Counted from the first letter of the stretch, positions 52,157 to 59,765 are shown. The stretch: 64,000 bases of DNA from Bradyrhizobium sp. BTAi1 (GCF_000015165.1 NC_009485.1:4917501-4981500); one strand, 5' to 3'. The notes: generated by a model not told the origin, from the sequence alone. Numbers and translations: made by a program.

Positions 52157-52243
52157 ACCGCGTGTCATCAGCGTCGCACCGCGCGCAGGACGGGCGCTGC
52201 GGCTCACGCGACAAGATCTGCTCTGCTCCGTCGGCGGGGCGCG

Positions 52244-52474
52244 CTACATTCCATGGCTTTGGAACACGGCCGAGCAACGCTTGCTCAGCTTCTGCCGGTT
52301 CTGGGTCAGGCAATTCTGGACCGCGAAATCGTCGCCGAGCTGACTGCGGCAGAAGCGCTTGGCATCGGGCGCGCAGGCCTTTTGCTCCTGCGGCGTTCCC
52401 ATATGGCCCTGGGCCTGGGCAAAGGACGGCAGAACAACCAGCGACAGCGCGACAGCAAACATCAGCTTCTTCAT
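52244..52474 (-). CDS. Cys-rich small exported protein
   Basis: A 76-residue protein with a signal peptide (MKKLMFAVALSLVVLPSFAQAQ). The mature part carries four cysteines: KACAPDAKRFCRSQLGDDFAVQNCLTQNRQKLSKRC. The pattern resembles one unit of the Cys-rich repeat found in periplasmic proteins, with likely disulfides. GGAGGAGCCCC precedes the ATG at about ten bases. It lies between the chemoreceptor and the racemase on the opposite strand. Function is unknown; such peptides often bind metals or sit at the outer membrane. Confidence 0.78.
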   Translation of the reverse strand: MKKLMFAVALSLVVLPSFAQAQGHMGTPQEQKACAPDAKRFCRSQLGDDFAVQNCLTQNRQKLSKRCSAVFQSHGM

Positions 52475-52682
52475 CTCGGGGCTCCTCCTTGGGCCGGGAC
52501 AAACGTCTGCAGCGCCGAGCGGTTCCGGTGATGCTCCGCCGTATCATCGAGATCGATTCAGCGGCCGGCCCGCCTGTCTGAGCTCGCGGCTGAGCGGGGC
52601 CAGGCCGTGTCGGACCTGAAGCGCGTCAGGGCATGTCTCGATCAGCCCATGGTCGCGAGGCGCATTTGACCGCCACAATCCA

Positions 52683-53393
52683 TCACGGATGCGATGATTG
52701 CGATCCCGTGACGGCCCGTGCCAACGCTGCGCGCGCGAGCAGCCGGGTCGAGTCCAAGGTCGGCAAGGGCGAGTTGGTGTCGTCGATGATCAGCGGAATC
52801 TCGGTGCAACCGAGCGCAACCGCGTCGCAGCCTTTCGCTTGAAGCCGCGCGATGATCGCCTGAAACGCGGCGATGGATGACGGCGCGAAGCGGCCGTAGA
52901 CGAGCTCATCCATGATGATGCGGTTCGCGGTGATGCGATCGTCCTCGTCCGGTCGCGAAAACCTCAAGCCGCGCGCAGCAAGGCTGTCGGGATAGACATT
53001 GCTGTCGACGAGCCATTTCGTGCCGGTGATGCCGACCTGCTTGTAACCTCGCCTCGCGGCCTCCCGGGCGACCTCGTCCGCGATGTGCAGCCATGGCAGA
53101 GGTGAGCGCGGCAGCACGAGCGGCAGCGCCTGATGAATCGTATTGTCCGGGCAGATGAGAAAATCCGCGCCGGCCGCCGCGAGCTTGCGCGCCGAGACCA
53201 GCATCAGCTCGGCAACGCCCGCGAGGTCGCCGCGGTCGAGGCAGAGCACGTAGTCCGCCAGCGACGGCGTGTGCATCGACACCTCGGGATGGGCGTGCGG
53301 GCCGAGGATGTCGGCGCCCTCCTTGCAGATCGTGCGATAGCACAGCGCCGCCCCCTCGGCCGAGCAGCCGACAATGCCGATATGTTGCGTCAT
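52683..53393 (-). CDS. Aspartate/glutamate-racemase family protein, catalytic variant
   Basis: A 236-residue member of the family whose two-cysteine members racemise Asp, Glu or related acids. The second catalytic cysteine is present in AVALGCTEIPL (Cys196). The first position is not cysteine: the sequence reads LICPDNTIHQAL, with Asp83 where the reactive Cys (or Thr, as in the E. coli YgeA group, also a one-cysteine enzyme) would lie and Cys81 two residues before. The rest of the fold is intact (HIGIVGCSAEGAAL, GYKQVGITGTKWLVDSNVY, EDDRITANRIIMDELVYG). Activity may be racemisation of an unusual substrate or a different isomerisation. Confidence 0.85.
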   Translation of the reverse strand: MTQHIGIVGCSAEGAALCYRTICKEGADILGPHAHPEVSMHTPSLADYVLCLDRGDLAGVAELMLVSARKLAAAGADFLICPDNTIHQALPLVLPRSPLPWLHIADEVAREAARRGYKQVGITGTKWLVDSNVYPDSLAARGLRFSRPDEDDRITANRIIMDELVYGRFAPSSIAAFQAIIARLQAKGCDAVALGCTEIPLIIDDTNSPLPTLDSTRLLARAALARAVTGSQSSHP

Positions 53394-53581
53394 CCGTCAT
53401 AGCCTCCTTACGCTTCCTCGCGGCTGATGGTCGAGAAACGCACCATCTCCACTCCATCATTGCCTCGCAACGGCCCGCCAGCCAAATACACGGTGCCTCG
53501 GGACATGTTGCGGCATCGCCAGGGCAGATCAAGCCGATCCACCCTGTCGACGACCCGCGCGGCCGGCGCCGGCGCGCGCAG

Positions 53582-53980
53582 CTACATCACGCCGCGCGAT
53601 ATCATCAGACGCGCCGTGCTGTCCTTGAGTTTCTCCAGCGCGCGGTGCGCGGCGATGTGCTCGATATCGCCGCGGTTCAGCCCGATATCGATGAGCTGCG
53701 CCTCGCTCAGGTCGCGCAGATGCAGTCGCATCATCCGGCGTCGGCGGCTCTCCCGAAACGCGATCCATTGGCGCGCGAGCCAACCGAAAAAGCCCGGCAC
53801 GGCCACGCCCGGCGGCCCGGCCGCGTCCTTCTCCGACGCTGCCCCGCGCTGCGCAGCGATCGGCGCATCGGGACGCGGCGCATGCAGAACGCCGCGCCCG
53901 GCCTTCGCCGCAGCGCTGGGACGATCGAGCCCACGACGTGTGGCGTCGTGCGCGATCTTGAGGTGGGTCTGAGGTGGCAT
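53582..53980 (-). CDS. DUF1127 protein, copy 1
   Basis: A 132-residue protein. The C-terminal 45 residues are the DUF1127 motif (LHLRDLSEAQLIDIGLNRGDIEHIAAHRALEKL), often at the end of small proteins linked to RNA turnover and envelope or phosphate stress in Alphaproteobacteria. The N-terminal 70 residues are disordered, rich in Ala, Arg and Pro, longer than the usual 45-75 residue family members. GCAGGAGCGACCG precedes the ATG at 53980. Upstream lie a terminator hairpin and a 25-codon leader frame, duplicated at the paralogue at 54505. Confidence 0.85.
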   Translation of the reverse strand: MPPQTHLKIAHDATRRGLDRPSAAAKAGRGVLHAPRPDAPIAAQRGAASEKDAAGPPGVAVPGFFGWLARQWIAFRESRRRRMMRLHLRDLSEAQLIDIGLNRGDIEHIAAHRALEKLKDSTARLMISRGVM

Positions 53981-54027
53981 CGGTCGCTCCTGCTGTGTGT
54001 TGCCGACAGGGAGCGTGACCAAACAAA

Positions 54028-54054
54028 AGGCCCCGTCCGATGCCGGCGGGGCCT
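54028..54054 (-). terminator. Leader hairpin (putative attenuator) of DUF1127 copy 1
   Basis: On the minus strand AGGCCCCG pairs with CGGGGCCT, with inner CCG/CGG pairs, followed by TTTTGTTTGG: an intrinsic-terminator shape located 48 bases before the DUF1127 start and 27 bases after the small frame's stop. CCACCAGGCCC overlapping its 5' arm can instead pair with GGGCCGTGG (54098-54106), an alternative fold that would prevent the terminator. Confidence 0.7.
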
Positions 54055-54080
54055 GGTGGAATGATCGTGTCGTCGAAAAC

Positions 54081-54158
54081 CTAGCGCACGACTCCTCCCA
54101 CGGCCCGGCTGCAGCGGGTCGTATGTTTACGGTTGGAGCGGCGCACGACGTTGATCAT
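54081..54158 (-). CDS. 25-codon leader frame upstream of DUF1127 copy 1
   Basis: ATG at 54158 to TAG at 54081, 25 codons: MINVVRRSNRKHTTRCSR then AVGGVVR. The paralogous frame at 55009 also has 25 codons and ends AVGGLVR, sharing about nine residues including the AVGG.VR end and TR at positions 14-15. The ATG lies exactly six bases after the -10 hexamer in both copies, so the transcript would start at or next to the start codon (leaderless). No ribosome site is needed or seen. It could be a regulatory leader peptide rather than a functional protein. Confidence 0.5.
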   Translation of the reverse strand: MINVVRRSNRKHTTRCSRAVGGVVR

Positions 54159-54164
54159 GATTTG

Positions 54165-54193
54165 CAATTAGCACGGACATCGCGCGAAATCAA
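54165..54193 (-). promoter_or_regulatory. Promoter of the DUF1127 copy 1 leader
   Basis: TTGATT (54188-54193), 17-base spacer, TAATTG (54165-54170), then six bases to ATG at 54158. The same spacing occurs at copy 2 (TTGATG, 17, TATCGA, 6, ATG). The -10s are weak matches to the consensus; the conserved geometry is the argument. Confidence 0.5.
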
Positions 54194-54504
54194 GGCATGT
54201 AGTTCGTGCGCGCGCCGATGAGCACATCGGCTGATGTTTCGAACGCTGCCGACGTCTGCGCACAACCGGCTTCGACACAGCCACGTGCACAAGGGACGCG
54301 CTGCTCCTTCGCCGTCATTGCGCATGCAGCGAAGCCGTCCAGAGCCGCACGCGACCCTGGATTGCCTCGCTGACGCTCGCGACGGCCTCGTGCCGACCAT
54401 CGCGCGCAAATGGCAGACATTCTCTGCTGCGGGGGCGGATGAGCGCGAGCAGCATCCGTCCCCCTCAGATCGTCCGTCCTGCGATCGTGGCGCGCCGGTC
54501 CGAA
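54181..54504. other. Spacer between the two DUF1127 units
   Basis: About 320 bases holding the upstream part of the copy 1 promoter (54188-54193), a degraded palindromic repeat (54311-54386) and otherwise unremarkable GC-rich sequence. No coding frame is supported. Confidence 0.5.
54311..54386. repeat. Degraded copy of the palindromic intergenic repeat
   Basis: Resembles 48751-48832: GCCGTCATTGCG then GCAGCGAAGCCGTCCAGAG on the left, and CCCTGGATTGCCTCGCTGACGCTCGCGACGGC on the right, with mismatches that weaken the hairpin. It lies between the two DUF1127 units. Confidence 0.6.
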
Positions 54505-54909
54505 CTACATCACGCTCCGGCACGGCCAGGGATTCATCGCGTCGTTGCGTCGCGTCTCGAACGCCCGGAAGGCGACGATGTGATCGATGTCGCCGGGCGT
54601 CAGCCCGATATCCTTCAGCTCCCGTTCGCTCAGGCCGCACAGGCTCGCGCGCAACCGCTCGCGGCGGCGGCAGTCTTGGAACGCGCGCCAGCCTCCTGCG
54701 AGCAGGCGGAGCAGGCTCTGGAGCGGCGTGCCCGGTGGCCCGGCGCCGCTGTTCTCCGACGCGGCCTCGTTCGGCGCGGCGGTGGAGGCATCGCCGGACG
54801 CCGACGTCACCGCGATGCCCATCGCGGTTTGCGACGGCGGGATGTTGAGGCCGAGCCGCGCAGTATCACGCACGCTCTCGGCGGTGGGGTCGATCGGATA
54901 AGGTGGCAT
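54505..54909 (-). CDS. DUF1127 protein, copy 2
   Basis: A 134-residue paralogue of the gene at 53582. The DUF1127 core is LCGLSERELKDIGLTPGDIDHIVAFRAFETRR near the C-terminus. The N-terminal 70 residues are low complexity (Ala, Ser, Thr, Pro) and differ from copy 1 except for scattered residues such as the SENSGAGPPG / SEKDAAGPPG segment. AGCAGGAGCAGCC precedes the ATG. The same leader elements as in copy 1 lie upstream: hairpin, 25-codon frame and promoter. The two units are a tandem duplication that includes regulatory sequence. Confidence 0.85.
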   Translation of the reverse strand: MPPYPIDPTAESVRDTARLGLNIPPSQTAMGIAVTSASGDASTAAPNEAASENSGAGPPGTPLQSLLRLLAGGWRAFQDCRRRERLRASLCGLSERELKDIGLTPGDIDHIVAFRAFETRRNDAMNPWPCRSVM

Positions 54910-54955
54910 TGGCTGCTCCTGCTGTTGTGCCGACAGCGAGCGTGGCCAAATGAAA

Positions 54956-54982
54956 AGGCCCCGTCCGATGCCGGCGGGGCCT
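54956..54982 (-). terminator. Leader hairpin (putative attenuator) of DUF1127 copy 2
   Basis: The same hairpin as in copy 1: on the minus strand AGGCCCCG and CGGGGCCT with inner CCG/CGG pairs, then TTTTCATTTGG. The competing pairing partner GGGCCGTGG lies at 55026-55034. Stem and loop are identical between the copies although the flanks have diverged, which suggests selection on the structure. Confidence 0.7.
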
Positions 54983-55008
54983 GGTGGACAGAGCGCGTCG
55001 TTGACGTC

Positions 55009-55086
55009 CTAGCGCACCAATCCTCCCACGGCCCAGCCGAAGCGGGTCATGTGGTCGAGGTTGATCATGTGCACCGAGTTGCTCAT
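55009..55086 (-). CDS. 25-codon leader frame upstream of DUF1127 copy 2
   Basis: ATG at 55086 to TAG at 55009: MSNSVHMINLDHMTRFGW then AVGGLVR, the same length as the copy 1 frame. It also contains an internal ATG at 55068 giving MINLDHM, which lines up with the MINVV start of copy 1 if an 18-base gap is allowed, so the start cannot be fixed by homology alone. The promoter geometry favours the ATG at 55086. Confidence 0.5.
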   Translation of the reverse strand: MSNSVHMINLDHMTRFGWAVGGLVR

Positions 55087-55092
55087 GGCATG

Positions 55093-55121
55093 TCGATACC
55101 ACGAGGAACAACCTACATCAA
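55093..55121 (-). promoter_or_regulatory. Promoter of the DUF1127 copy 2 leader
   Basis: TTGATG (55116-55121), 17-base spacer, TATCGA (55093-55098), six bases, ATG at 55086. The -35 matches copy 1 at five of six positions; the -10 is a weak match in both. The predicted start point coincides with the ATG. Confidence 0.5.
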
Positions 55122-55351
55122 GCGATATGTTGCAGGTATGCACCCTGAAGGCGAGTTGGTCTGAGCTAATAACAACCGTCGGTATGACGACCGAACGCGG
55201 CGTCAGCTGTGTCGACCGGGGATCTGATGGACTCTCGTTCATTCTGAGCCGACATCGAAACAATGGGGACCTCATTTCATTTGATCAAGGGCGGATCGCA
55301 CCGTCCGCGATCGTGCAATATGCGTTGTGATCCAATGGGTATGCCTCGGAC

Positions 55352-56125
55352 GTGAAAGCGATGCGTGATCGAATAGCCGATCCCTATGATGCGCAGATGC
55401 GGACCTATCGCGAGCATCCTCGCAGCTTGAACCGTCGCCTCGTGGAGGACTACGTCCGAGATCACAGCGAGTACGTTGAACTGGCCATCGAGGCGTTGGC
55501 TCAAGCGGCACCGGTCACGCTTGCCCTCGTACAGTTCCACAAGGCCATTCGCAGATCGCCCGCGCGCAATTTCTGGCCCTTCATCCGCAAGACAAAGGGC
55601 GTGCTGTTCGTCCGGTCAGCCGACACAGGCCGGGACAGCCCGTGGCCGTGGCAGCGAACCAAGACCGGCAATATGCGTTACGCGCTGCCTGGCGTTCTGC
55701 TGTTTTCGCCATGGCTTCCGAACGTTCGTCGCGATGTGCGAAACCGCACGATCGAGCTTCAGCGCACGCGCGCACATATCCGGTCAATGGCTGGCCAAGA
55801 TGACGTTTGGTCCCAGAACCTTCACTGGTTCATTTTCTACGGGACGCGACGAGCCCGGTGGCTTCTTGAGGAGGTCAAGGTGCTCCAGGGGATTGCCGGG
55901 CCAGAGAGCATCGCGGCGCTGGACCGGTGGTCCGACGATCCGCTGCGGGGCTCGAACATCACATTACGAATTTCGCGAAACACCCTCGTCTATCGCGACG
56001 GGCCAGAGCATTGCGAGATCGACATCTCTGCCGCACTCACCAAGCCCCTTAGCATCCCCTCTACGCCCGACCGGGATTTGAAGCTGCACTTGGTCAGGGC
56101 TGGACGACAATCGTATTCTCCGTAG
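55352..56125 (+). CDS. Hypothetical protein
   Basis: A 257-residue protein I do not recognise. It starts with GTG at 55352 (an ATG nine bases later is also possible). No signal peptide or membrane helix. It contains charged and aromatic clusters: RLVEDYVRDHSEYVELAIEAL, SPARNFWPFIRKTKGVLFVRS, WPWQRTKTGNMRYALPG, RDVRNRTIELQRTRAHIRSM, NLHWFIFYGTRRARWLLEEV and ITLRISRNTLVYRDG. The composition is basic and aromatic, as in some nucleic-acid-binding proteins, but nothing more can be said. It stands alone between the DUF1127 locus and pleD. Confidence 0.65.
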   Translation: MKAMRDRIADPYDAQMRTYREHPRSLNRRLVEDYVRDHSEYVELAIEALAQAAPVTLALVQFHKAIRRSPARNFWPFIRKTKGVLFVRSADTGRDSPWPWQRTKTGNMRYALPGVLLFSPWLPNVRRDVRNRTIELQRTRAHIRSMAGQDDVWSQNLHWFIFYGTRRARWLLEEVKVLQGIAGPESIAALDRWSDDPLRGSNITLRISRNTLVYRDGPEHCEIDISAALTKPLSIPSTPDRDLKLHLVRAGRQSYSP

Positions 56126-56140
56126 CCGCCGCCCTGCCCC

Positions 56141-57559
56141 TCAGCGGCCGCGGCCGGCGGCCTGCGGCAGGAATTGCGGCTGATGCACCGGGGCGATGGC
56201 CACCGCGCGGTTGCGGCCGTCGTTCTTGGCGCGGTAGAGCGCGGTGTCGGCGCGCTTCATCACGTCGGCGATCGGCTCGCCCTTCTGCTCCAGGGTGGAG
56301 ATGCCGATCGATGTCGTAACCTCGATGCGCTTCTCGCCCTTGTGCACAGCGAATGGCTCGTTGGCGACAGAACGGCGCAGCCGCTCGGCGACCATGCCGG
56401 CGACGTGGAGGTCGGTCTCGGGCATCACGATCACGAACTCCTCGCCGCCATAGCGGCAGGCGAGATCGATGCCGCGGATCGATTTGCGCACGCGCATCGC
56501 GAACTCGCGCAGCACGTCATCGCCGGCATCATGGCCGTAGGTGTCGTTGATGGCCTTGAAGTAGTCGATGTCGAGCATCATCAGCGCCAGCGGCTTGCCG
56601 CGGCTCGCCGCCTGGTCCGCCAGCGTCGCCAGATGGGTCTCCATGTAGCGGCGGTTGTGCAGCCCGGTCAGCGCATCGGTGATCGCCATTTCGATCGAAT
56701 TCTGCACATTGTCGCGCAGATGATCCGTGTAACGGCGCTTGCGGATCTGGGTGCGCGCGCGTGCCATCAGTTCGTTCTTGTCGACCGGCCGCAGCAGATA
56801 GTCGTTGACGCCGATCTCGAGACCGCGCAGCAGGCGCGTGTTGTTCTCGGCCTCGGCAATGGCCAGGATCGGCACGTGCCGGGTGCGCTCCAGCGAGCGC
56901 AGCTGGCTGCACAGCCTCAGCCCGTCGAAATCGTCGAGGTCGAGCGAGACGATGACGAGGTCGTAATTGCCTTCGGCGGCGTTGAACACGGCCTCGGACG
57001 GATTGGGCTCGACATCGACGGAATGCTCGGCCGCCAGCATCGGCCCGAGCCGCTCATAGGATGACGGCCGGTCGTCGACCAGCAGAATGCGCCCGCCCTT
57101 GCCGGTGTCGGCCACCGCGTTGCGCTCCGGCGCCTGCACGCCGATCTCGAGCGAGGTCAGCGCCCGCATCCGCAGCTCGTCGGTCATCATCTTGAGCCGC
57201 GTCAGCGAGCGCACGCGCGCGATCAGCACGACATCGGACACCGGCTTGGTCAGGAAATCATCGGCGCCCGCCTCCAACCCGCGGACGCGGTCGGACGGGC
57301 TGTCGAGCGCCGTCACCATCACCACCGGAATGAAATGCGTGGCCGGATTCGACTTCAGCCGGCGGCAGACCTCGAAGCCGTCCATGTCCGGCATCATGAC
57401 GTCGAGCAGGATGATGTCGCATTCGGCGCGCTGGCAGATCTGCAGCGCTTCGGCGCCATTGGAGGCGGTCAGCACGTCGAAATACTCGGCCGACAGCCGC
57501 GCCTCCAACAGCTTCACGTTGGCCGGGACGTCGTCGACCACAAGAATGCGCGCGGACAC
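56141..57559 (-). CDS. pleD: Response-regulator diguanylate cyclase PleD
   Basis: Makes cyclic-di-GMP and, in Caulobacter, drives polar development and the motile-to-sessile change. The 472-residue protein has REC1 (ARILVVDDVPANVKLLEARLSAEYFDVLTASNGAEAL with the phospho-Asp53 in ILLDVMMPDMDG), a second REC-like adaptor (about 150-290) and a C-terminal GGDEF domain. The active site is CRYGGEEFVIVMPETD near residue 371, with the inhibitory RxxD (RGID) five residues before it. It starts at GTG with GGGAG upstream. divK-like regulator lies directly upstream on the same strand, as in Caulobacter divK-pleD. Confidence 0.96.
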   Translation of the reverse strand: MSARILVVDDVPANVKLLEARLSAEYFDVLTASNGAEALQICQRAECDIILLDVMMPDMDGFEVCRRLKSNPATHFIPVVMVTALDSPSDRVRGLEAGADDFLTKPVSDVVLIARVRSLTRLKMMTDELRMRALTSLEIGVQAPERNAVADTGKGGRILLVDDRPSSYERLGPMLAAEHSVDVEPNPSEAVFNAAEGNYDLVIVSLDLDDFDGLRLCSQLRSLERTRHVPILAIAEAENNTRLLRGLEIGVNDYLLRPVDKNELMARARTQIRKRRYTDHLRDNVQNSIEMAITDALTGLHNRRYMETHLATLADQAASRGKPLALMMLDIDYFKAINDTYGHDAGDDVLREFAMRVRKSIRGIDLACRYGGEEFVIVMPETDLHVAGMVAERLRRSVANEPFAVHKGEKRIEVTTSIGISTLEQKGEPIADVMKRADTALYRAKNDGRNRAVAIAPVHQPQFLPQAAGRGR

Positions 57560-57571
57560 TGCAGGAACTCC

Positions 57572-57937
57572 CTAGCCGATAAAGCGTCGTACCGTTTCAA
57601 TGAATTTTCCGACCGAGATCGGTTTGGAAAGATAGGCTTCGCAGCCACCCTCGCGGATGCGCTCCTCGTCGCCCTTCATGGCAAAAGCCGTGACCGCCAC
57701 CACCGGGATGGCGCGCAGATCGGGATCATCCTTGATCCAGCGCGTCACCTCCAGGCCGGAGACCTGGGGCAATTGGATGTCCATCAGGATCAGATCGGGA
57801 CGGGTCCGGCGCACGATGTCGAGCGCCTCCACGCCGCTGGAGGTCCCGGATGTCTGGTATCCGTGGGCCTCCAACAGATCGCGGAAGAGCTTCATGTTGA
57901 GCTCGTTGTCCTCCACGATCAGGACGGTCTTGCCCAT
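57572..57937 (-). CDS. divK: Single-domain response regulator DivK
   Basis: A 121-residue lone receiver domain. GKTVLIVEDNELNMKLFRDLLEAHGYQ, then RPDLILMDIQLPQVSGLEVTRWIK with phospho-Asp53, AVTAFAMKGDEERIREGG, and YLSKPISVGKFIETV near the end. It carries phosphate between the DivJ and PleC kinases in Caulobacter polarity control. The ATG at 57937 follows GGAGGGG by four to five bases; an upstream extension lacks homology. It is followed by pleD, the standard divK-pleD order. Confidence 0.95.
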   Translation of the reverse strand: MGKTVLIVEDNELNMKLFRDLLEAHGYQTSGTSSGVEALDIVRRTRPDLILMDIQLPQVSGLEVTRWIKDDPDLRAIPVVAVTAFAMKGDEERIREGGCEAYLSKPISVGKFIETVRRFIG

Positions 57938-58154
57938 CCGCCCCTCCGAATCACTGACACCGGCATGCCCTCCGGCGGACACCTGTCCACCGCTACTCAT
58001 CTAATTCAAACTAGCCCCAGATTCGTTCTAAGCCGTTAAGTCGGTATTCGATCTTTCCCCGAGATGGTTTCCACTTGCTTGAACCCATTCCGAAGACTCG
58101 GGCATGATGGGCCCAAAGTAGAGACGACAAGTTAACGGAAAGGCAAATGCTCCG

Positions 58155-58454
58155 TTGAAAAAGCCAGTTCGAAATCCGCGCGAAGTCGCTGAAATCGTTG
58201 CAGTTCAGGCGCTGTCTTTCCTGGCCGGGGATCCCGAACGGATCGGCCGGTTCCTGGCCGAGACCGGGATTGGGCCGGAGACGCTGCGATCCTCGGCGGC
58301 CGACCCGAACTTCCTGGCCAGCGTGCTCGATTTCGTGCTGCGCGATGATGAGACGGTAAAGGCTTTTGCCGCCAGCTCCAAGTTACATCCGACCAATATC
58401 ATGGCAGCAAGGCAGGTATTGGGCGACCGGCCGTGGGAGCGCGACGTGCCGTGA
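58155..58454 (+). CDS. DUF3572 protein
   Basis: A 99-residue helical protein. The sequence REVAEIVAVQALSFLAGDPERIGRFLAETGIGPETLRSSAADPNFLASVLDFVLRDDETVKAFA is the DUF3572 pattern, which in Rhizobiales precedes dinB. It appears to start at TTG (58155); no better start is seen, as an ATG seven bases earlier is out of frame. It ends in a 4-bp GTGA overlap with dinB, so the two are translationally coupled. Function unknown, possibly linked to translesion synthesis by this constant association. Confidence 0.85.
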   Translation: MKKPVRNPREVAEIVAVQALSFLAGDPERIGRFLAETGIGPETLRSSAADPNFLASVLDFVLRDDETVKAFAASSKLHPTNIMAARQVLGDRPWERDVP

Positions 58455-59758
58455 CGGCGGCTGCGCCAGAGGGAGCGTCGCGCGGGGGCAGCCGTCCGAC
58501 CTGCTTCTGCCGCGACTGTCTGACGGACCTGGACTTCGGCACGCGCCGCTGCGCCGCCTGCGGTTCGCCGCGCCTGGTCCGTCACCACGCTTTGCCGGCG
58601 CTGACATTGGCGCATATCGACTGTGACGCGTTCTACGCCACGGTCGAGAAGCGCGACAATCCCGCCGTCGCCGACCGCCCGGTGATCATCGGTGGCGGCA
58701 AGCGTGGGGTGGTGTCGGCAGCCTGCTACATCGCCCGCACCTATGGCGTGCGCTCGGCGATGCCGATGTTCAAGGCGCTGGAGCTGTGCCCCGCGGCGGC
58801 CGTTATTCCCCCGGACATGGCGAAATATGTCCGCGTCGGTCGCGAGGTCCGGCAGGCGATGCAGGCGCTGACGCCGCTGGTCGAGCCGCTGTCGATCGAC
58901 GAAGCCTTCCTGGACCTCGCCGGCACCGAGCGGGTCCACGGCATGATCCCGGCCAAGGTGCTGGCGCGGTTCGCCCGCGAGGTCGAGCAGACGATCGGCA
59001 TCACGGTCTCGGTCGGACTGTCCTGCAACAAGTTCCTGGCCAAGATCGCCTCCGACCTCGACAAGCCCCGCGGCTTCGCCGCGCTGGACCAGGAGCAGGC
59101 CTGTCAGATGCTGGCTGACAAGCCGGTCGGCTTCATCTTCGGCGTCGGGCCCGCGACCCAGCAACGCCTCGCGCAACACGGTTTTCGCAGCATCGCCGAG
59201 CTGCAGCGGGCCGACGAGATCGAGCTGATGAAGCAGTTCGGCGGCGAGGGCCGCAGGCTGTGGCGGCTGGCGCGCGGCATCGACGATCGCAAGGTGGTGG
59301 CCGATCGCGGTGCCAAGACGATCTCGAGCGAAACCACCTTCGAGACCGACATTCGCGATTATGCAACGCTCGAAAAACTGCTGTGGCGGCTGTCGGAGAA
59401 GGTGTCGGCACGCCTGAAGGCGAGCCAGCTCGCCGGCGCGACCATCACGCTAAAGCTGAAAACCGCAGACTTCCGCCAGCGCACCCGCTCACAGTCGATC
59501 GCGGCCCCCACGCAGCTTGCCGGCAAGATCTTTGCCGTGTGCAAGGAGATGCTGGCGCGCGAGACCGACGGCACGGCGTTCCGGCTGATGGGCGCCGGCG
59601 TGAGCGCGCTGCGTCCAGGCTCCGAGGCCTCGGACACCGACATGCTGGACCGTCGCTCCGCCTCGGCCGAGCGCGCGATGGACGCGCTGCGTAAGAAATT
59701 CGGCCAGGCCGCGATCATTCGCGGCATCGCCTATGGCGGCCCTGAAACAGCGGACTAA
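58451..59758 (+). CDS. dinB: DNA polymerase IV
   Basis: A 435-residue Y-family translesion polymerase. An N-terminal zinc-finger-like segment (CFCRDCLTDLDFGTRRCAACGS) precedes the catalytic core, an addition typical of the rhizobial form. The core shows TLAHIDCDAFYATVEKRDNPAVADRPVIIGGG (metal-binding aspartate), PLSIDEAFLDLAGTERV (second acidic pair), SVGLSCNKFLAKIASDLDKPRGF and IFGVGPATQQRLAQHGF. It begins at GTG in the GTGA overlap with DUF3572. In related genomes this is the second DinB (DinB2). Confidence 0.95.
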   Translation: MTAAAPEGASRGGSRPTCFCRDCLTDLDFGTRRCAACGSPRLVRHHALPALTLAHIDCDAFYATVEKRDNPAVADRPVIIGGGKRGVVSAACYIARTYGVRSAMPMFKALELCPAAAVIPPDMAKYVRVGREVRQAMQALTPLVEPLSIDEAFLDLAGTERVHGMIPAKVLARFAREVEQTIGITVSVGLSCNKFLAKIASDLDKPRGFAALDQEQACQMLADKPVGFIFGVGPATQQRLAQHGFRSIAELQRADEIELMKQFGGEGRRLWRLARGIDDRKVVADRGAKTISSETTFETDIRDYATLEKLLWRLSEKVSARLKASQLAGATITLKLKTADFRQRTRSQSIAAPTQLAGKIFAVCKEMLARETDGTAFRLMGAGVSALRPGSEASDTDMLDRRSASAERAMDALRKKFGQAAIIRGIAYGGPETAD

Positions 59759-59765
59759 GGCCCCG

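Noticed and set aside
54001..54158. Plus-strand sRNA of the CCUCCUCCC family
   Set aside because: Only CCTCCC is present, and the hairpins have T tracts on the minus strand; the minus-strand leader model explains more of the structure.
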